Shown here one piece after another: positions 46,700-58,096 of a stretch of 64,000 bases of DNA. Made by a program: the position numbers and the translations under genes. A model generated the notes under the pieces. The model searched no databases, was not told the origin of the DNA, and saw nothing but the letters and a program-made list of their open reading frames with translations. The DNA is taken from contig NW_017264206.1 in assembly GCF_001619985.1 (NCBI RefSeq), forward strand, positions 434,001 to 498,000, in the 5' to 3' direction. Origin of the DNA: Xylona heveae TC161 (taxonomy: Eukaryota > Ascomycota > Xylonomycetes > Xylonales > Xylonaceae). Position 1 is the stretch's first letter, and the number at the start of each line of letters is the position of its first letter.

Positions 46700-47503
46700 C
46701 TACAGCCCCTTGACCAGGTTCTTCACCAACTTGACCTGCTCATCCACACCCAACCCCCTGCGATCCGTCTCCTGAATCGCCCTTCCGACCGCCAACGTCC
46801 CCCTGACCGACTCGCTATCCACCCACACTTTGCCGTTCCTGCCCACCGCAATCTCAAACGGTATCCGCTCCGCCAGCTCCTCCAGCACCACGACCCTCCC
46901 TTGCTCGCGCGGCCGGGGCATCATCAGCCGCCGCGCCATCGAGAGCGAAATGTCAAACACCATGCCGCCCTTTAATTCGCCCAGGCCCTCGGACTTGCCC
47001 GTGCTCGGGTGCACGCATTCGATCTCGGGATCCATGTGTTTGTTGGCGAGTGAGACGCGGGCGTACACGACCGCTCCCGGCGCAAGGATGGGGCGTGTCT
47101 TTTTGGTGGCCCCTTCGAAGGACAGCTGGGGCAGTTGTGCCAATGAGGAGAAGGGGGATAAAGTGCAGTGGTAGAAGTCCATGCTGCTGTGGTGCACGGT
47201 GGCGATGACGAGGTCGGATGCGGCGGGGATGTACTGTAGGAGTTCCATTAGTTTTAATTTTCCATTGCTTCACAAAGGAGCTTGGGATCATCTTACCCTT
47301 CCACCGGGATTTTCTACCCAGATCGCATTCTTCCGCGCATCGGTACACAAGTTTCCTGCAACAACGGGCGTGATTGTGTCGGGTGGGATATGTGCGAGTC
47401 CAGGGCCCAGCTTGAGCGGAGCTGCAGAGGAACCGGTTGATGGTGTGGGCAGGAGAGAGGAGGGTATGTCTTCCCCCGGAAGAACGAATGTCGTGGTTGT
47501 CAT
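46700..47503 (-). CDS. rrp40: Exosome complex RNA-binding subunit Rrp40
   Basis: Rrp40 is one of the three S1/KH cap subunits of the RNA exosome in nucleus and cytoplasm. Two exons, 47297-47503 and 46700-47233, give 246 aa. The N-terminal domain reads VLPGEDIPSSLL, LGPGLAHIPPDTI and VVAGNLCTDARKNAIWVENPGGR. Across the intron follow YIPAASDLVIATVHHSSMDF, the S1 strand region with LPQLSFEGATKKTRPIL and PGAVVYARVSLANKHMDPEI, and a KH-like C-terminus with PFEIAVGRNGKVWVDS. Length and domain order fit the family. Its start codon is 357 bp from that of SSZ1 on the other strand. Confidence 0.95.
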
Positions 47504-47860
47504 TGTACGGGATAGTGTTTTCTGGATCGTAGAGTAGATGTCCAGGGTGTAGAAAGGTGTGTAGGTAATTATCGGTCCATTGGAGTTGAGGAGATATTTG
47601 CAGCCCTATAGCTACTATACACAGGGTGCAATACAGTTGACGTTGATCGACGGTTAAAGTGTGGACAGAAAATAGTCGGCAGTCGGCGCTAAGAAATTTT
47701 TTGGGACGAAGAGAGAAAAGTGCAGCGCTCAGGCAAAACCAATTGCGCAATAAAGACAAACGAAGAGACTTGCACGGAAAACGATTACAATAGTTTTTAC
47801 GACTTGTACAGAACTCAATACTTTCCCATTTTTTGATACAACCTAGTCATATATTTCATA
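47504..47860. promoter_or_regulatory. Divergent promoter region, Rrp40 / Ssz1
   Basis: A compact 357-bp gap between start codons of two genes of RNA and protein synthesis. AT-rich just before the Ssz1 ATG; no specific site identified. Confidence 0.6.
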
Positions 47861-49938
47861 ATGAGTGCGGAAGAAGTTGCGGCGTCGACGCCTGAGCGTC
47901 ATGCCATTGGTATTTCCTTTGGCAACTCCCACAGTTCAATCGCCAACACTGGTGCTGTATGTCTGAATATCTGAGTCCGACCATTGGTTGAAGAGGGGGA
48001 TAGAATCCTCGGTATAGGGGAGAAAAAGACTGGGCTGACGATTGACACAGGATGGCAAGCCTGAAGTCATTGCCAACGAAGAAGGAGGTTCGTTGCGTTG
48101 GCCTAAAAGTAAAAGAGATATATGCTGATTGTGCAGACCGTCAAATTCCTTCGATATTATCTTACGTCTCCGGCGAAGAATTCCACGGTACCCAGGCCAA
48201 GGCTCAGCTCGTCCGCAACCCCAAGAACACTGTTGCCTACTTTAGAGATTTCCTCGGAAAGGAGTACGTTACCCCTTGACGTTGTTGATGCCAATGAAGG
48301 ATATGATACGGAAGATGAAGATACAGAGACAGGAGGAGAATATCCAAGTTTGGGAGTTCTAGAAGTGATTGGCTGACTGTTTTTTCACTGCAGCTTCAAG
48401 CAGGTCGACCCTACTTCTGCCCACGCCTCTGCTCACCCCCAGCAACACGAGTCTACCGTTGCCTTCTCCATCCACGACTCCGAGTCCGAGACCCCCAACA
48501 CTGTCACCGTCTCTGAGATTACCACTCGCCACATCCGCCGCCTTGCCTCCTCTGCCTCCGAGTACTTGGGCTACAAGGTCAACGCTGCCGTCGTGACCGT
48601 CCCCACCGACTTTTCCGACAAGCAGCGCGCTGCGCTCACCGAGGCCGCCAAGGCTGCTGGCGTCGACGTTCTCCAGTTCATCCACGAGCCCGTTGCCGCT
48701 GTCCTCGCCTACGATGCCCGTCCCGAGGCCAAGGTCTCTGACAAGATTGTCGTCGTTGCTGACCTCGGCGGCACCCGCTCCGACGTTGCCGTCATTGCCT
48801 CAAGAGGCGGTCTCTACACCATCCTTGCCACTGCTCACGACCCCGAGCTTGGCGGCTCCAAGCTGGACCAGGTCCTTATTGACCACTTTGCCAAGGAGTT
48901 CGTCAAGAAGCACAAGACCGACCCCCGTGAGAACGCCCGCAGCCTGGCCAAGCTCAAGCTTGAGTCTGAGGCCACCAAGAAGGCTCTCAGCTTGGGCACC
49001 ACTGCCACCTTGAGCGTCGAGTCTCTGGCCGAAGGCATCGACTTTTCCGCGACCATTAACCGCACCCGTTACGAGCTGCTCTCCAGCAAGGTCTTTGGCG
49101 AGTTCCGAAGACTCATCGAGACTGCCGTCTCCAAGGCCCAGCTCGACCTCCTCGACATTGACGAGGTATGCCAATTTTGCTCTCTTTTGTTGTGTACTCT
49201 CCATCGTCCTTTTGCTAACATGATAATCAAAAGGTCATCCTGTCCGGCGGTAGCTCGCACACTCCCAAGATTGCCAGCGTCGTCGGCGCTGCATTCCCCG
49301 AGACCACCACCGTGCTCGCCCCCTCCACCTCCACCTCCGCCATCAACCCGTCTGAGCTCGCCGTCCGCGGCGCATCCATCCAGGCCAGCCTGATCGAGGG
49401 CTTCGAGCACGAGGACATTGAGCAGTCCACGCACCCCGTGGTCACCGTGGCCCCGCACCTCAACCGCGCCATTGGCGCCCTCGTCATCTCCGCCGAGGAG
49501 CACCACGGCATCTTCCGCCCCTTGCTCGAGCCCGAGACCGCCGTGCCCGCCCGCCGCACCGCCCAGTTCGCCACCCCCAAGGAGGGCGGCGACGTGCTGA
49601 TCAAGATTGTCGAGGCCGCGCGCGAGATCCACTCGCGCAAGCCCGAGCCCAAGCCCAAGGCCGACGAGAAGAAGGATGATGATGATGAAGAGGACGACGT
49701 CTCCGACTTCACCGACAGCGAAGACGAAGAGGAAGAAATCCGCGAAAAGAAGTGGAAGGTCCACACCGTCCTCGCAGAGGCCGCTATCAAGGCGACCAAG
49801 AAGGGATCCAAGGTCGAAGTCGTCATCAACGTCGGCAGTGATCTCGGTATCCAGATCACCGCCCGTGAAGTCGGTGCCCAGGGCGGCGTCCGTGGATCGG
49901 TCGAGAAGCCTGCTACTGCTGTCAATGGTAGTGCTTAG
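47861..49938 (+). CDS. ssz1: Hsp70-like ribosome-associated chaperone Ssz1
   Basis: Ssz1 is an atypical Hsp70 that pairs with Zuo1 as the ribosome-associated complex, which stimulates Ssb during protein synthesis. Five exons: 47861-47956, 48051-48087, 48137-48263, 48394-49165 and 49234-49938, giving 578 aa. The ATPase fold is visible: HAIGISFGNSHSSIA (phosphate 1 loop), EVIANEEGDRQIPSILSY, VNAAVVTVPTDFSDKQRAAL, VLQFIHEPVAAVLAYDA, VVVADLGGTRSDVAVIA (phosphate 2), EVILSGGSSHTPKI. The substrate-binding part is short, as in all Ssz1 proteins. It contains a strongly acidic segment (DDDDEEDDVSDFTDSEDEE). Codon use is highly biased, as expected for a translation-linked gene. The orthologue call is firm from size and the DRQIPS block. 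Confidence 0.95.
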
Positions 49939-50538
49939 ATTATGATATAGGGATATAGCCAGTGCTGGTTGTGCTGGTTAGGGGCTGTTTATGAATCATA
50001 GTATCTATTATTTTTCTTAGTCATTTATTCTACTACTATCACCAGGAAGCATTGCGGGCTTGGTTCCTTTTTTCCTTTCTTTTCCTTGTTTTTGTCACGT
50101 GGTTGAGCCTTTGTCGGGGTTCTAAAAAAGAAGGTTGCTGTTGCTGTTACTTAAAGATAGAATTGCTTTCACTACAAACGATATATTTTACAGTACGACA
50201 TAGTTCAGCTTGTAAGTTGGTGGTAGTGTTCTGAGTCTGTTGCATGCAATGAGCTGTACTAGTATAAGTATTCTAAGGACGGCTAGTGAGAGTCCATTCA
50301 AAAGGAGTATATATGACGATGCTAAACGTGGGTACAAGAATGTGTATACATGTTGATAAATCCAAACAGAGTAAATACTATATAAAGAGTGAATGACATG
50401 ACTGATTTGCTGTGTGTCATGATACAAAAGCGTTCAAAATAAAAGGCCAAAAAGTTCCAAGGTCATGGCTATGCTGAGCAAACAGCGTACACCTTACATA
50501 TACGCGGTCTCAAAGTCGTCTATATATATCGACGGAGT
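49939..50538. other. Convergent intergenic region, Ssz1 / DUF7924-like
   Basis: Joint 3' sequence of two converging genes, AT-rich, with no supported gene. Confidence 0.5.
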
Positions 50539-51615
50539 CTATTCAGCCACTTTGCGTTTTTTAGAGGCCCTTTCTGGCAGCTCATCTGACGCAGAAGGCT
50601 GAGAGTCTTCATCACTTGGCGCTGGTTGGGTTTGTTCCAGGGTGAAGTCAGGCGGCAGTTCGTCGATGACGGATCGGAGTTTGTCGAGGAGATTAAGTGA
50701 TTCGTTATAAACCTCGATAGTGAAGCCGTATGCTGTCCATTTCTCCTTGCCATCGAGGTCTTGAATGTCGAAACTGCGGATTAGATGGCGGTGAATTGTG
50801 AATTGGGACTCGTTGATAATAGGATAGTAGCCGTATAGCATCACTGCTCGGTCATCGTGGGAAACAGAAAAGGTCAGAATTTCCCGGTTTAGTTCGTTTT
50901 CTCTCTTGGCCAATTTGAATAATTCAACGATGCCTCTGACCGCAAGCGTCATGCTGTGCGCATTTTGGCGATCTGCAAGGCCAAGTCCTGCAGTACCACA
51001 TTTGGCTTCGCTGGTGAGGAACGGGAAGCACATGTAGTAGGTTGCCATGAAATGGGACTGGTACAATGGATGACCCAATGCAGGTTTGAGCTTTTTCAGT
51101 TGCTCAGGTGTAAAGGCGGTCTCCCTAAATCCAACGGCATAATCAGGTTGTGGGCGAGGATTTGTCACCTGAATGGAATTACTCCAACCCTCGTCGACAC
51201 TCTCGACCAAAACCTCGAAACGTGTGTCGCTGAACGTAGCGAGGGCATCCGCAGAGGGAACAAGCAGTCGAGCTATATCTTGTACTATTCTAGCTTCATT
51301 TTTGCCTTGCAGTCTTTGACAGGCTTCTTCGAAAGTCTCGTCACTAAATATGGTACGCGTTGGAGGCATATGCTTCGTCTCAAGGAGTTTGTTGCAGAGA
51401 TTTTCACTTTTCTCCGAGATCCGAAGCGCATGCTCGATCATGTAGAACCCGGCGTGTACCTGAAGCCACTCTTCGTAGTTCGCATCCCGGTAGGCGATGC
51501 TCTTCGCTTCGCTTGGTCTTCGTCCATCTTGATTGTTAGGCACGGCATGGCCAGATTTCAATCTTTTACGGCCCCGAGAGGGAGTTATGATCTTTCTAGT
51601 AAATAAATGCGACAT
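50539..51615 (-). CDS. DUF7924-like protein with PD-(D/E)XK nuclease-type motif
   Basis: A single open frame of 358 aa from ATG 51615. Near the start is a basic cluster (PSRGRKRLKSG), a likely nuclear signal. The family core is visible: DETFEEACQRLQGKNEARIV, QDIARLLVPSADALATF, RPQPDYAVGF, YYMCFPFLTSEAKCG, DRQNAHSMTLAVRGIVELF, ILTFSVSHDDRAVMLYGYYP and LDGKEKWTAYGFTIEVYN. Pro157-Asp158 with Glu203-x-Lys205 (PD...EAK) has the spacing of PD-(D/E)XK nucleases. These fungal proteins are numerous and of unknown role. A 5' exon is possible: ATG 51911 to donor 51829 (MARRRTDLSAQ...), joined at 51623, would keep frame and give 388 aa; it is unproven. Confidence 0.75.
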   Translation of the reverse strand: MSHLFTRKIITPSRGRKRLKSGHAVPNNQDGRRPSEAKSIAYRDANYEEWLQVHAGFYMIEHALRISEKSENLCNKLLETKHMPPTRTIFSDETFEEACQRLQGKNEARIVQDIARLLVPSADALATFSDTRFEVLVESVDEGWSNSIQVTNPRPQPDYAVGFRETAFTPEQLKKLKPALGHPLYQSHFMATYYMCFPFLTSEAKCGTAGLGLADRQNAHSMTLAVRGIVELFKLAKRENELNREILTFSVSHDDRAVMLYGYYPIINESQFTIHRHLIRSFDIQDLDGKEKWTAYGFTIEVYNESLNLLDKLRSVIDELPPDFTLEQTQPAPSDEDSQPSASDELPERASKKRKVAE

Positions 51616-51911
51616 GCCGTTTGCTGTACCAGAAACCAAAAGTTGCTCCTTTGAAATGATAATGATGTTTTGCACCAGATGAGCCTGTCTAGGCTCCGTG
51701 GTATGTTCCGCTCGATAGCCATTTTCAAGGTGATAGCTGCTTTTTCGTAGTTCTTAAGGCGTATATTTTACCATGTCTTGAGGCTGCTTTTGGTCAGCAA
51801 GCGCTTGAAGATCGGCAGTCGAAACTTACCCTTGCTATTTATTGTCTCTTCTGTTTCTACTGGAGCTCGCTGCCTCACCTGGGCGCTTAGATCTGTTCGG
51901 CGGCGAGCCAT

Positions 51912-54094
51912 AGCAAACTATTGGAATCGAAGTCATCAATATATAAAACAAACGATGAATAATGCCGGCAATTTTATGGACGAGATTGTTGTATCGAATG
52001 CTGACGATGTTGGAGGTGGGTTGGTTGAAAAGGGCGGGATTACCCGGACCGGATGAGTTCAACCCATGATTGAAATTAGTTCACAACAAGAAGAGACCTC
52101 ATTTCGCTATACCTCTCATTGCAAGATGATTGTCGCCGGTCTGAATGGTCTTATTTACCAGCAGATTGAAATTTCTCAAGATGATAGTCAGTCATTCATT
52201 TTGACTTCTTCTGATACCCGTAAGATTCACTACGCGCGAAGATGTTGGATTCGCATACATATGATCAATACGATGAAGAAATATTATCTCTAGGACTACC
52301 ACGAACACAGAGTCCTTCTGTCAGCGAGTTCAACTCAGGAATGATATATCTCTTCATTGATGTCTTTCAGATGGGCGCTTGCGAATGGGCGAAACAGACA
52401 GTAGTCGGATAGCTGTCAAAAAGGGAGCTAAAGCCCCACAGAGAAACGATAGCCGCCGCCAGTCACTCACTAAACTTTAATTGGTGGATCTGGCCCTCGA
52501 TTCATCTGGGAGTCAATCATTTTGGATTCATTCAAACTAATTAACATTGACTGTTGCTCCTTCATACCAGGAATAGCAATGTATATAATACACTTGACCG
52601 GTCGTTGCTAGCTGTGAATTCCCTCCCTATTCGCATAAAGAAAGGTACACTGACTTGGGTGCCGCACAGGGTTTATTCGCGAAATTACACGGAACTTGGG
52701 CTGCAGCACATCTCATCTCCCTTTGTCATTCTATTGGTCAATGCTCCATGCGAGGTATGCTCTTTTGCATACACTTTGGAAACGTCCATTTTATTTCTTT
52801 GTGCTGCCCTAAAGTATTCCCTGTGTACTGATTTGGTCATTTCCCCGCTCCGCACGCACTACCATCATGGAATCGATAGGGATCTACAATCAGTAATGTG
52901 GATTTTGTACTAGATTTTAGTCTTGTTATTATATGCCCCCCATGCCCCGAGCAACACCATGGTTTTCGGGTCGCATCTCGGGTCGCATCGCATCGCATTG
53001 ACGGCACTGGCTCATGGCATAATGCGCATCTTTCCGATGCAGTAACTGGTTGGTCTTTGGCCTCTTTGCTGAATCTTGGCCTTGGCTTTTCAGCTTCAGC
53101 GTCAGTGCCCATTACCAGTGTCGTCCGTGTCCCATAATTCGCTGTTCCACGAGGTTTTAGTTTGCGCGCATTGACAGCAACGCGACTTTCTGAAATTGGA
53201 CTTCAATATTCGTCGCCCATCTTCATCATTATGCGTGGAGAAAGCTGACCAGAGGTGAGTGAGGGAATGTCTGGCGACTGAGTAAATTGTCTTGTTTTTG
53301 ATGTTTTTGTCGTGGTAAATGGTTCCTGGTTGTTCTCGTCCACTCTGGCTGTTTTGCAAACACTTTATGGCGCATTGGTTGGTCGGACTGATGCCCCTGA
53401 GTCTCAGAATGGAGACCCTGGCGTCTTCCGCAGATGAGAGGACCTGGCCCTGAAAAGCGCAAGACATACGCCCTCAATGGCTGTGTGGGCTCACGCGACT
53501 GTTCATCATCATGCATGGTCGCTTGGTCTACATGGTTTCAAATGGCTCGTTCTTGGGAACAGGGGCGTTTTGTATATTGCGCTTCATGATTTGCCATGTG
53601 CCCCTTTGATCAGCCCTCTCATCTACCGGGAATATGGAATCCCAATCGTGTAGAGGCGCTGGGGTGACCTATATATTGAGGCGCTTAGACCCATGACATG
53701 TCGCGTTTCTGTTTTTTGTTTTCTTTTTCTCTTTTTTGCATATTTGCGTGTCATCTCAGTCACTCTTTGTCCAGGGCCAGACGCTCATCTCTACAGGTCA
53801 ATCACACTCATTTCTGCTTGAACAAGCTGTGCTTGTGCTTGCGCCTGTCTTTTCCGACCTATTCTCACTCAGTCATTCGTTCTGATACCACCATCAACTG
53901 TCTTCGGACCTCGTCGCCATATCCGGCTCTGCAAGAACTGAAGAAGAGACGAATATCACACTCTTTTATCACACTATATTCTTCAGGAACTTTTACCGTC
54001 AAACAATTACGGGCTTCCCTTGATATCCTTCACTTTTCTCTGGAGGAAACACGATACACCGGCTCAAGGAGATTATCCATCATACACGGTCACG
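51912..54094. other. 2.2 kb intergenic region
   Basis: Upstream region of both the DUF7924-like gene (-) and the GPI-type gene (+). Short frames at 52066-52293, 52554-52913 and 53102-53467 show no family character. The plus strand is T-rich near 53700-53780. Confidence 0.5.
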
Positions 54095-54526
54095 ATGCGG
54101 CTTCTCTATTCTCTCTGTTTGCTTCTGCTTCCACTCCTTGCTCTGGCGCAGGACGAAAATACGACTGTTACTACTACTGAACTCTCGACGTCTACTACTA
54201 CAATTACGCGGACCCTCAGCTTGCTCTTCAAGTATCCAGAGATTACAGAGCCTGCCAAAAAAATCGTGGCTGTGAACGAAACTACCACCTTGCCATTGGC
54301 GACCGATACTGATTCTCTCGTACAAGCCACGGGATCAGCATTAAAGTCTTCGGCTTCTGCTTCGCTGCACACGATTACCACCAAGGGAACCAGTTCATCC
54401 TCAACCAGCGAAGCATCTGCTTCGGCCACTCAAGCAGCACATCAAGGTGCTAGTTCTCATGTGGATTGTCCTACTATGGCGCTTCTAGTCATCTCTCTAG
54501 CTATGTTTACCGCCATTATGTCTTGA
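54095..54526 (+). CDS. Ser/Thr-rich GPI-anchored-type surface protein
   Basis: A single exon of 143 aa. The N-terminal signal peptide is MRLLYSLCLLLLPLLALAQ. The middle is Thr/Ser-rich (TTVTTTELSTSTTTITRT, then STSEASASATQAA), typical of O-mannosylated wall proteins, with NxT sites (NTT, NTT-like NETT). The C-terminus is hydrophobic (MALLVISLAMFTAIMS) after a small-residue stretch (GASSHVD), the layout of a GPI attachment signal. No CFEM or enzymatic domain is seen. The longer open frame starting upstream lacks an ATG before 54095. Function is unknown; location in wall or plasma membrane is inferred. Confidence 0.8.
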   Translation: MRLLYSLCLLLLPLLALAQDENTTVTTTELSTSTTTITRTLSLLFKYPEITEPAKKIVAVNETTTLPLATDTDSLVQATGSALKSSASASLHTITTKGTSSSSTSEASASATQAAHQGASSHVDCPTMALLVISLAMFTAIMS

Positions 54527-55374
54527 TTATAGTGGCAATATTCCAAAATTTTACACTTTAATTCTTTCCCCCCTTCCCCTCTTCCCTGTGCCTGTTTTGG
54601 AGTTGTACGATGGCGAAGAGCGATTGGAGTTTGTTCGCAATGCAGCGAAGATGTGGCGAAATTATTGTGTAATCAGGCCATGATTTACGCTCGTTGAATG
54701 CTTTTGGTTGGCTTTTTTGTCTTTGGTTTCTTTGTTTATCACTTTCTACTTGGGGGCGCGAAATTTGGAGTTGGTGGAGGGTTGGAGTCACGGGAGGAAG
54801 CGGTCTGCCCGATACCCCAGATTTTGTACGAGTAGGGGAAATATGCTTAATTTATTTTTTTCCTTCTTGCAAAAGGTCTATTGACTTCCATTGAGCATGT
54901 GAAAAACCGTAAAGGATGCGCATGTAGAATGTGCCAGACACTGCTCGACTGAATTACTCGATAAAGTATTCTCATTGGTCGGCTAGCATATCCATCACGA
55001 CCGGATGGGAAAAAAACTGAACCACGACGTCTCCTATAAGAAACCGAGCAGGGGATCTCTCAAGAGAATTCAATTTCAATCATAATTCATATATTATTTG
55101 CGCAATTGGCGTCCTTACTATTCGAGCCTTGAGACGTGAATTGAAAGCGTTGCGCAACAGAAGAGAAAAATTTCGCCAAAAAGTAGGCCCTAGCCCTTAG
55201 CGCACGGAAAGCTCCCACGAGCCCCAACCGAGTTCTCCATCACGAAACGAGACTGTCGATTATCCCGTAATCGCCACCGACGGACATCGACTGCGATCCG
55301 CTCTTTTTCATCGGAACAACCAGAATCATCCACTGTTTCAATTTGAATCCGACGTCTAAGTCAGATCCTTCAAG
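54527..55374. promoter_or_regulatory. Intergenic region upstream of eS27
   Basis: 3' UTR of the GPI-type gene and promoter of the ribosomal protein gene. No coding frame seen. Confidence 0.5.
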
Positions 55375-55979
55375 ATGGTAAGGATTATTTGATTTTACCC
55401 ATGCCGAATTGCTCTCGAACGATGCCCCGACGAACACGAAGCACACGACATTTGAAGCCCCCGAGATAGCCGCCTAGACGACGAGACGCAATTTTTCACA
55501 ATGGCATCATCACGCCAGCCACCATCTACCCATCGCATACGATTCGAAAATTTGTTATATTAGTTGGCAGCCAGATTGCTGACTCTGTTGGTTTTGATAA
55601 ATAGGTTCTCGCGGTCGATCTTTTGAACCCCAGCCCTCAGCACGAGGCGCGCAAGCACAAGCTTAAGGTGCGTTGGAGATAAGCTCCTTGTCCCTCACCA
55701 GCACGACAAACCCATCTATATTCGATCATATCACACTCGACAATATGCTATCGATAGGAATCCCAACTAACGGTTCGATTTTCAATGACATTATAGACCC
55801 TTGTGCCCCAGCCCCGGTCCTTCTTCATGGACGTCAAGTGCCCCGGCTGCTTCACCATCACCACCGTCTTCTCGCACGCCCAGACCGTCGTCATCTGCGG
55901 TGGCTGCTCCACCGTCCTTTGCCAGCCCACTGGTGGCAAGGCCCGTTTGACCGAGGGCTGCTCTTTCCGGAGAAAGTAA
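55375..55979 (+). CDS. rps27: 40S ribosomal protein eS27 (Rps27)
   Basis: Three exons, 55375-55377, 55605-55667 and 55797-55979, give 82 aa, the family length. Exon 1 is the ATG alone; the donor GTAAGG follows at once and [20 protein letters not shown] opens exon 2. Exon 3 carries the zinc finger CPGC..CGGC ([25 protein letters not shown]) and ends EGCSFRRK. A start-codon-only first exon is a known feature of several fungal ribosomal protein genes and means an open-frame search would miss the start. Confidence 0.96.
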
Positions 55980-57443
55980 ACGATTCGTCCAACATTTCAT
56001 GTCAAAAGTCTTTCTCTCATATGGGCATGCACGCGTGATGGAAACATGGATGGGTTGATTTGAAGGTTTCCGAGGATGGAGAATCGTTAGTGTCTGGGGT
56101 TTTGCAAGTTGGAGGGAAACTGTATCATTTCGTTAACGACACCTTTTCAAACTCCGGGAGGGGAAATTTAATGGATGGAAAGAAGATTTTCTTGTTTTTC
56201 TTTTAGATTCATTGTCTTTTCCCTCTCGTTGTTTTTTCTCTTTCTTTACTCTTCGACATACACCTACTACAGCTACACCTTCTACTTCACCCTTTTCTTC
56301 TAACGATGATCCGCCGGATAGAAGATGGAAGTCTTCCTTTCGAAAGACAATGGAAACCGATGATACTCAGACAACGAACAAAAGCTATGGGTGTATTGGG
56401 AGTTCCGGATATCTTGCATCGGATCACACACAAAGCCTTACTATTCGACTCCATGGTGTTTTTTCCTTTCGTGAAAGAAGCGTACAAGCTTTTCTTTACG
56501 CGTCCTATGTGATTTTTACGACGGCTGGCATTCTGAAGCTACCTACCTACCTCCAATACTCTATTCGCCCTTGTCTACCTACTCTGTCTATTTCAACCCC
56601 ATTCGCACCCCTTTAACTTTGCACACTCTTGACCTGTTATATTTTTGTCCGGATACGGGATTCTCGAAGGAGGATTGATAACAGCATCTGCATGAGCTCA
56701 TCTCCCCATCATCTGTTGTGATCAGTGCGAGGAAAGCGGATGTGGCGTATCATGATGACGACTGAACGTGTCCTTGTCGCATGTTATCTTTGTACCTGTT
56801 TATCTTCGTCTTTGTGTTTTCTGTCGTCATTGTACCATGATAATTCGAAAATCCGTAAAAATTTCTTATCTCAATGCCCATGGTGCGCTTGACGCAAAAT
56901 GCGAGCCCAAGTAGCCCCTCCCTGCCCGCCCATACGAGTTTTCAAACGTACACGCAATTCTACCATCCAGGTGTGCAGCACGCCATTGTCCCTCCGTAAA
57001 GGTAGTTCTCCACCTTGAGCAAAAAGTTAAATCTGCACTAAGCAATCCGTACTACGGAGTACACATTTATCGCACATTCAGACATTCTCAAAAAGTCAAT
57101 TCCAACCTAGGTAGATACGTACAAACCCCAAAAATTTCCCCCTCTTTCCAATTCGCTTTAGAGTGAATGTCTCTCAAGTTACGCATGCCCACTTACCTAT
57201 CTGGTCGCACCCCCCCTTCTTACGCTTAACAATGACATCAACCTGTCAACTACTGACACCATCGTCCTCATTGATACCGCTCACGTCGCTTGAAAATTAA
57301 AAAGCAAATAGAAAAAGTGAAAATGAAAAATTTCCCAAAAGTGAAATGTGTCAAAAGGGGAAAAATGAAGAACGAAAAGAGAAAAATAAGTAAAAAAAAA
57401 AATTATTCCTAATGAGGAAAGAAATAAGGGCAAAAAAGAAAGT
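55980..57443. other. 1.5 kb intergenic region
   Basis: Between eS27 and the tRNA-Val gene. A frame at 56212-56616 has no family character. TACGGAGTAC lies at 57053. AT-rich, A-biased sequence precedes the tRNA (57290-57440). Confidence 0.5.
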
Positions 57444-57544
57444 GACCAAACCCGGACTCGAACCGGGGACCTTATCGGAATCCAAGCGTCCTGGAAAGGA
57501 GCGACTTGTTAACGATACGTGATAACCAACTACACCATCCGGCC
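57444..57544 (-). tRNA. tRNA-Val(AAC), intron-containing
   Basis: Cloverleaf read on the minus strand: acceptor GGCCGGA / TTTGGTC (with G-T pairs), D arm GTGTAGTTGGTTATCAC, anticodon stem TATCG / CGATA, loop TTAACA then C, T arm CCCGG-TTCGAGT-CCGGG. The anticodon AAC is at 57510-57508. An intron of about 28 nt sits at the usual place, one base 3' of the anticodon, giving a 73-nt mature tRNA. Confidence 0.9.
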
Positions 57545-58096
57545 TTTGTTGAGATAGCTACCATTACAGTAGCATAAGTAGAGTACGTCTTGTTGTACAG
57601 CACCCAGTTCCGGTTGCTCTGGATGGTCACAAGTTGAAGGGACAAGTCTTTCAAGGGTGGCCATGAGTGCTATAGGTCACGAAAATCTCTGGGTTTTTTT
57701 GCTGAGAAAAGCAAGCCGAAAGAAAGAAAAATAGGGGATAAAGAAAGAATGAATGAACGAATATATGAGGGAAAAAAGAATGTTTAAGATGGAATAGATA
57801 TGATTGATTGATCTAATGATACGTATGATACCGAAAATAAAAATACTAATGATAAAAAATGCTGATACTAATGCTGATGATGATGATGACCGAAAAGATA
57901 CCGATACAGATGATGACCGAAAAGGATACCAATACTGGTGATAATAATAACGATAATAATAACGATAATGATAGTGATGATGATAGTGATAAGGATAATG
58001 ATACTGCGCAAGCACAGGAATATAGCAATGGCCATCTTTCCCAATTGGCCATTTTGCAGCATCATGTCCAAGTCACGTCCCCAATTCAGACCGCGT
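57545..58096. other. Short intergenic region, repeat-rich
   Basis: 3' side of the LRR gene. Contains the GAT/GATAAT repeat block listed separately. No gene. Confidence 0.5.
57855..58005 (+). repeat. GAT/GATAAT-rich simple repeat with a duplicated GATGATGACCGAAAAG unit
   Basis: GATGATGATGATGACC, a second GATGATGACCGAAAAG copy, then GATAATAATAAC units and GATGATAGTGATGATGATAG. The frames through it on both strands are repeat artefacts. Confidence 0.8.

Noticed and set aside
49069-49925. Long antisense frames over the Ssz1 gene (231 and 232 codons)
   Set aside because: Shadow of biased codons in the sense gene; no motif on the antisense strand.
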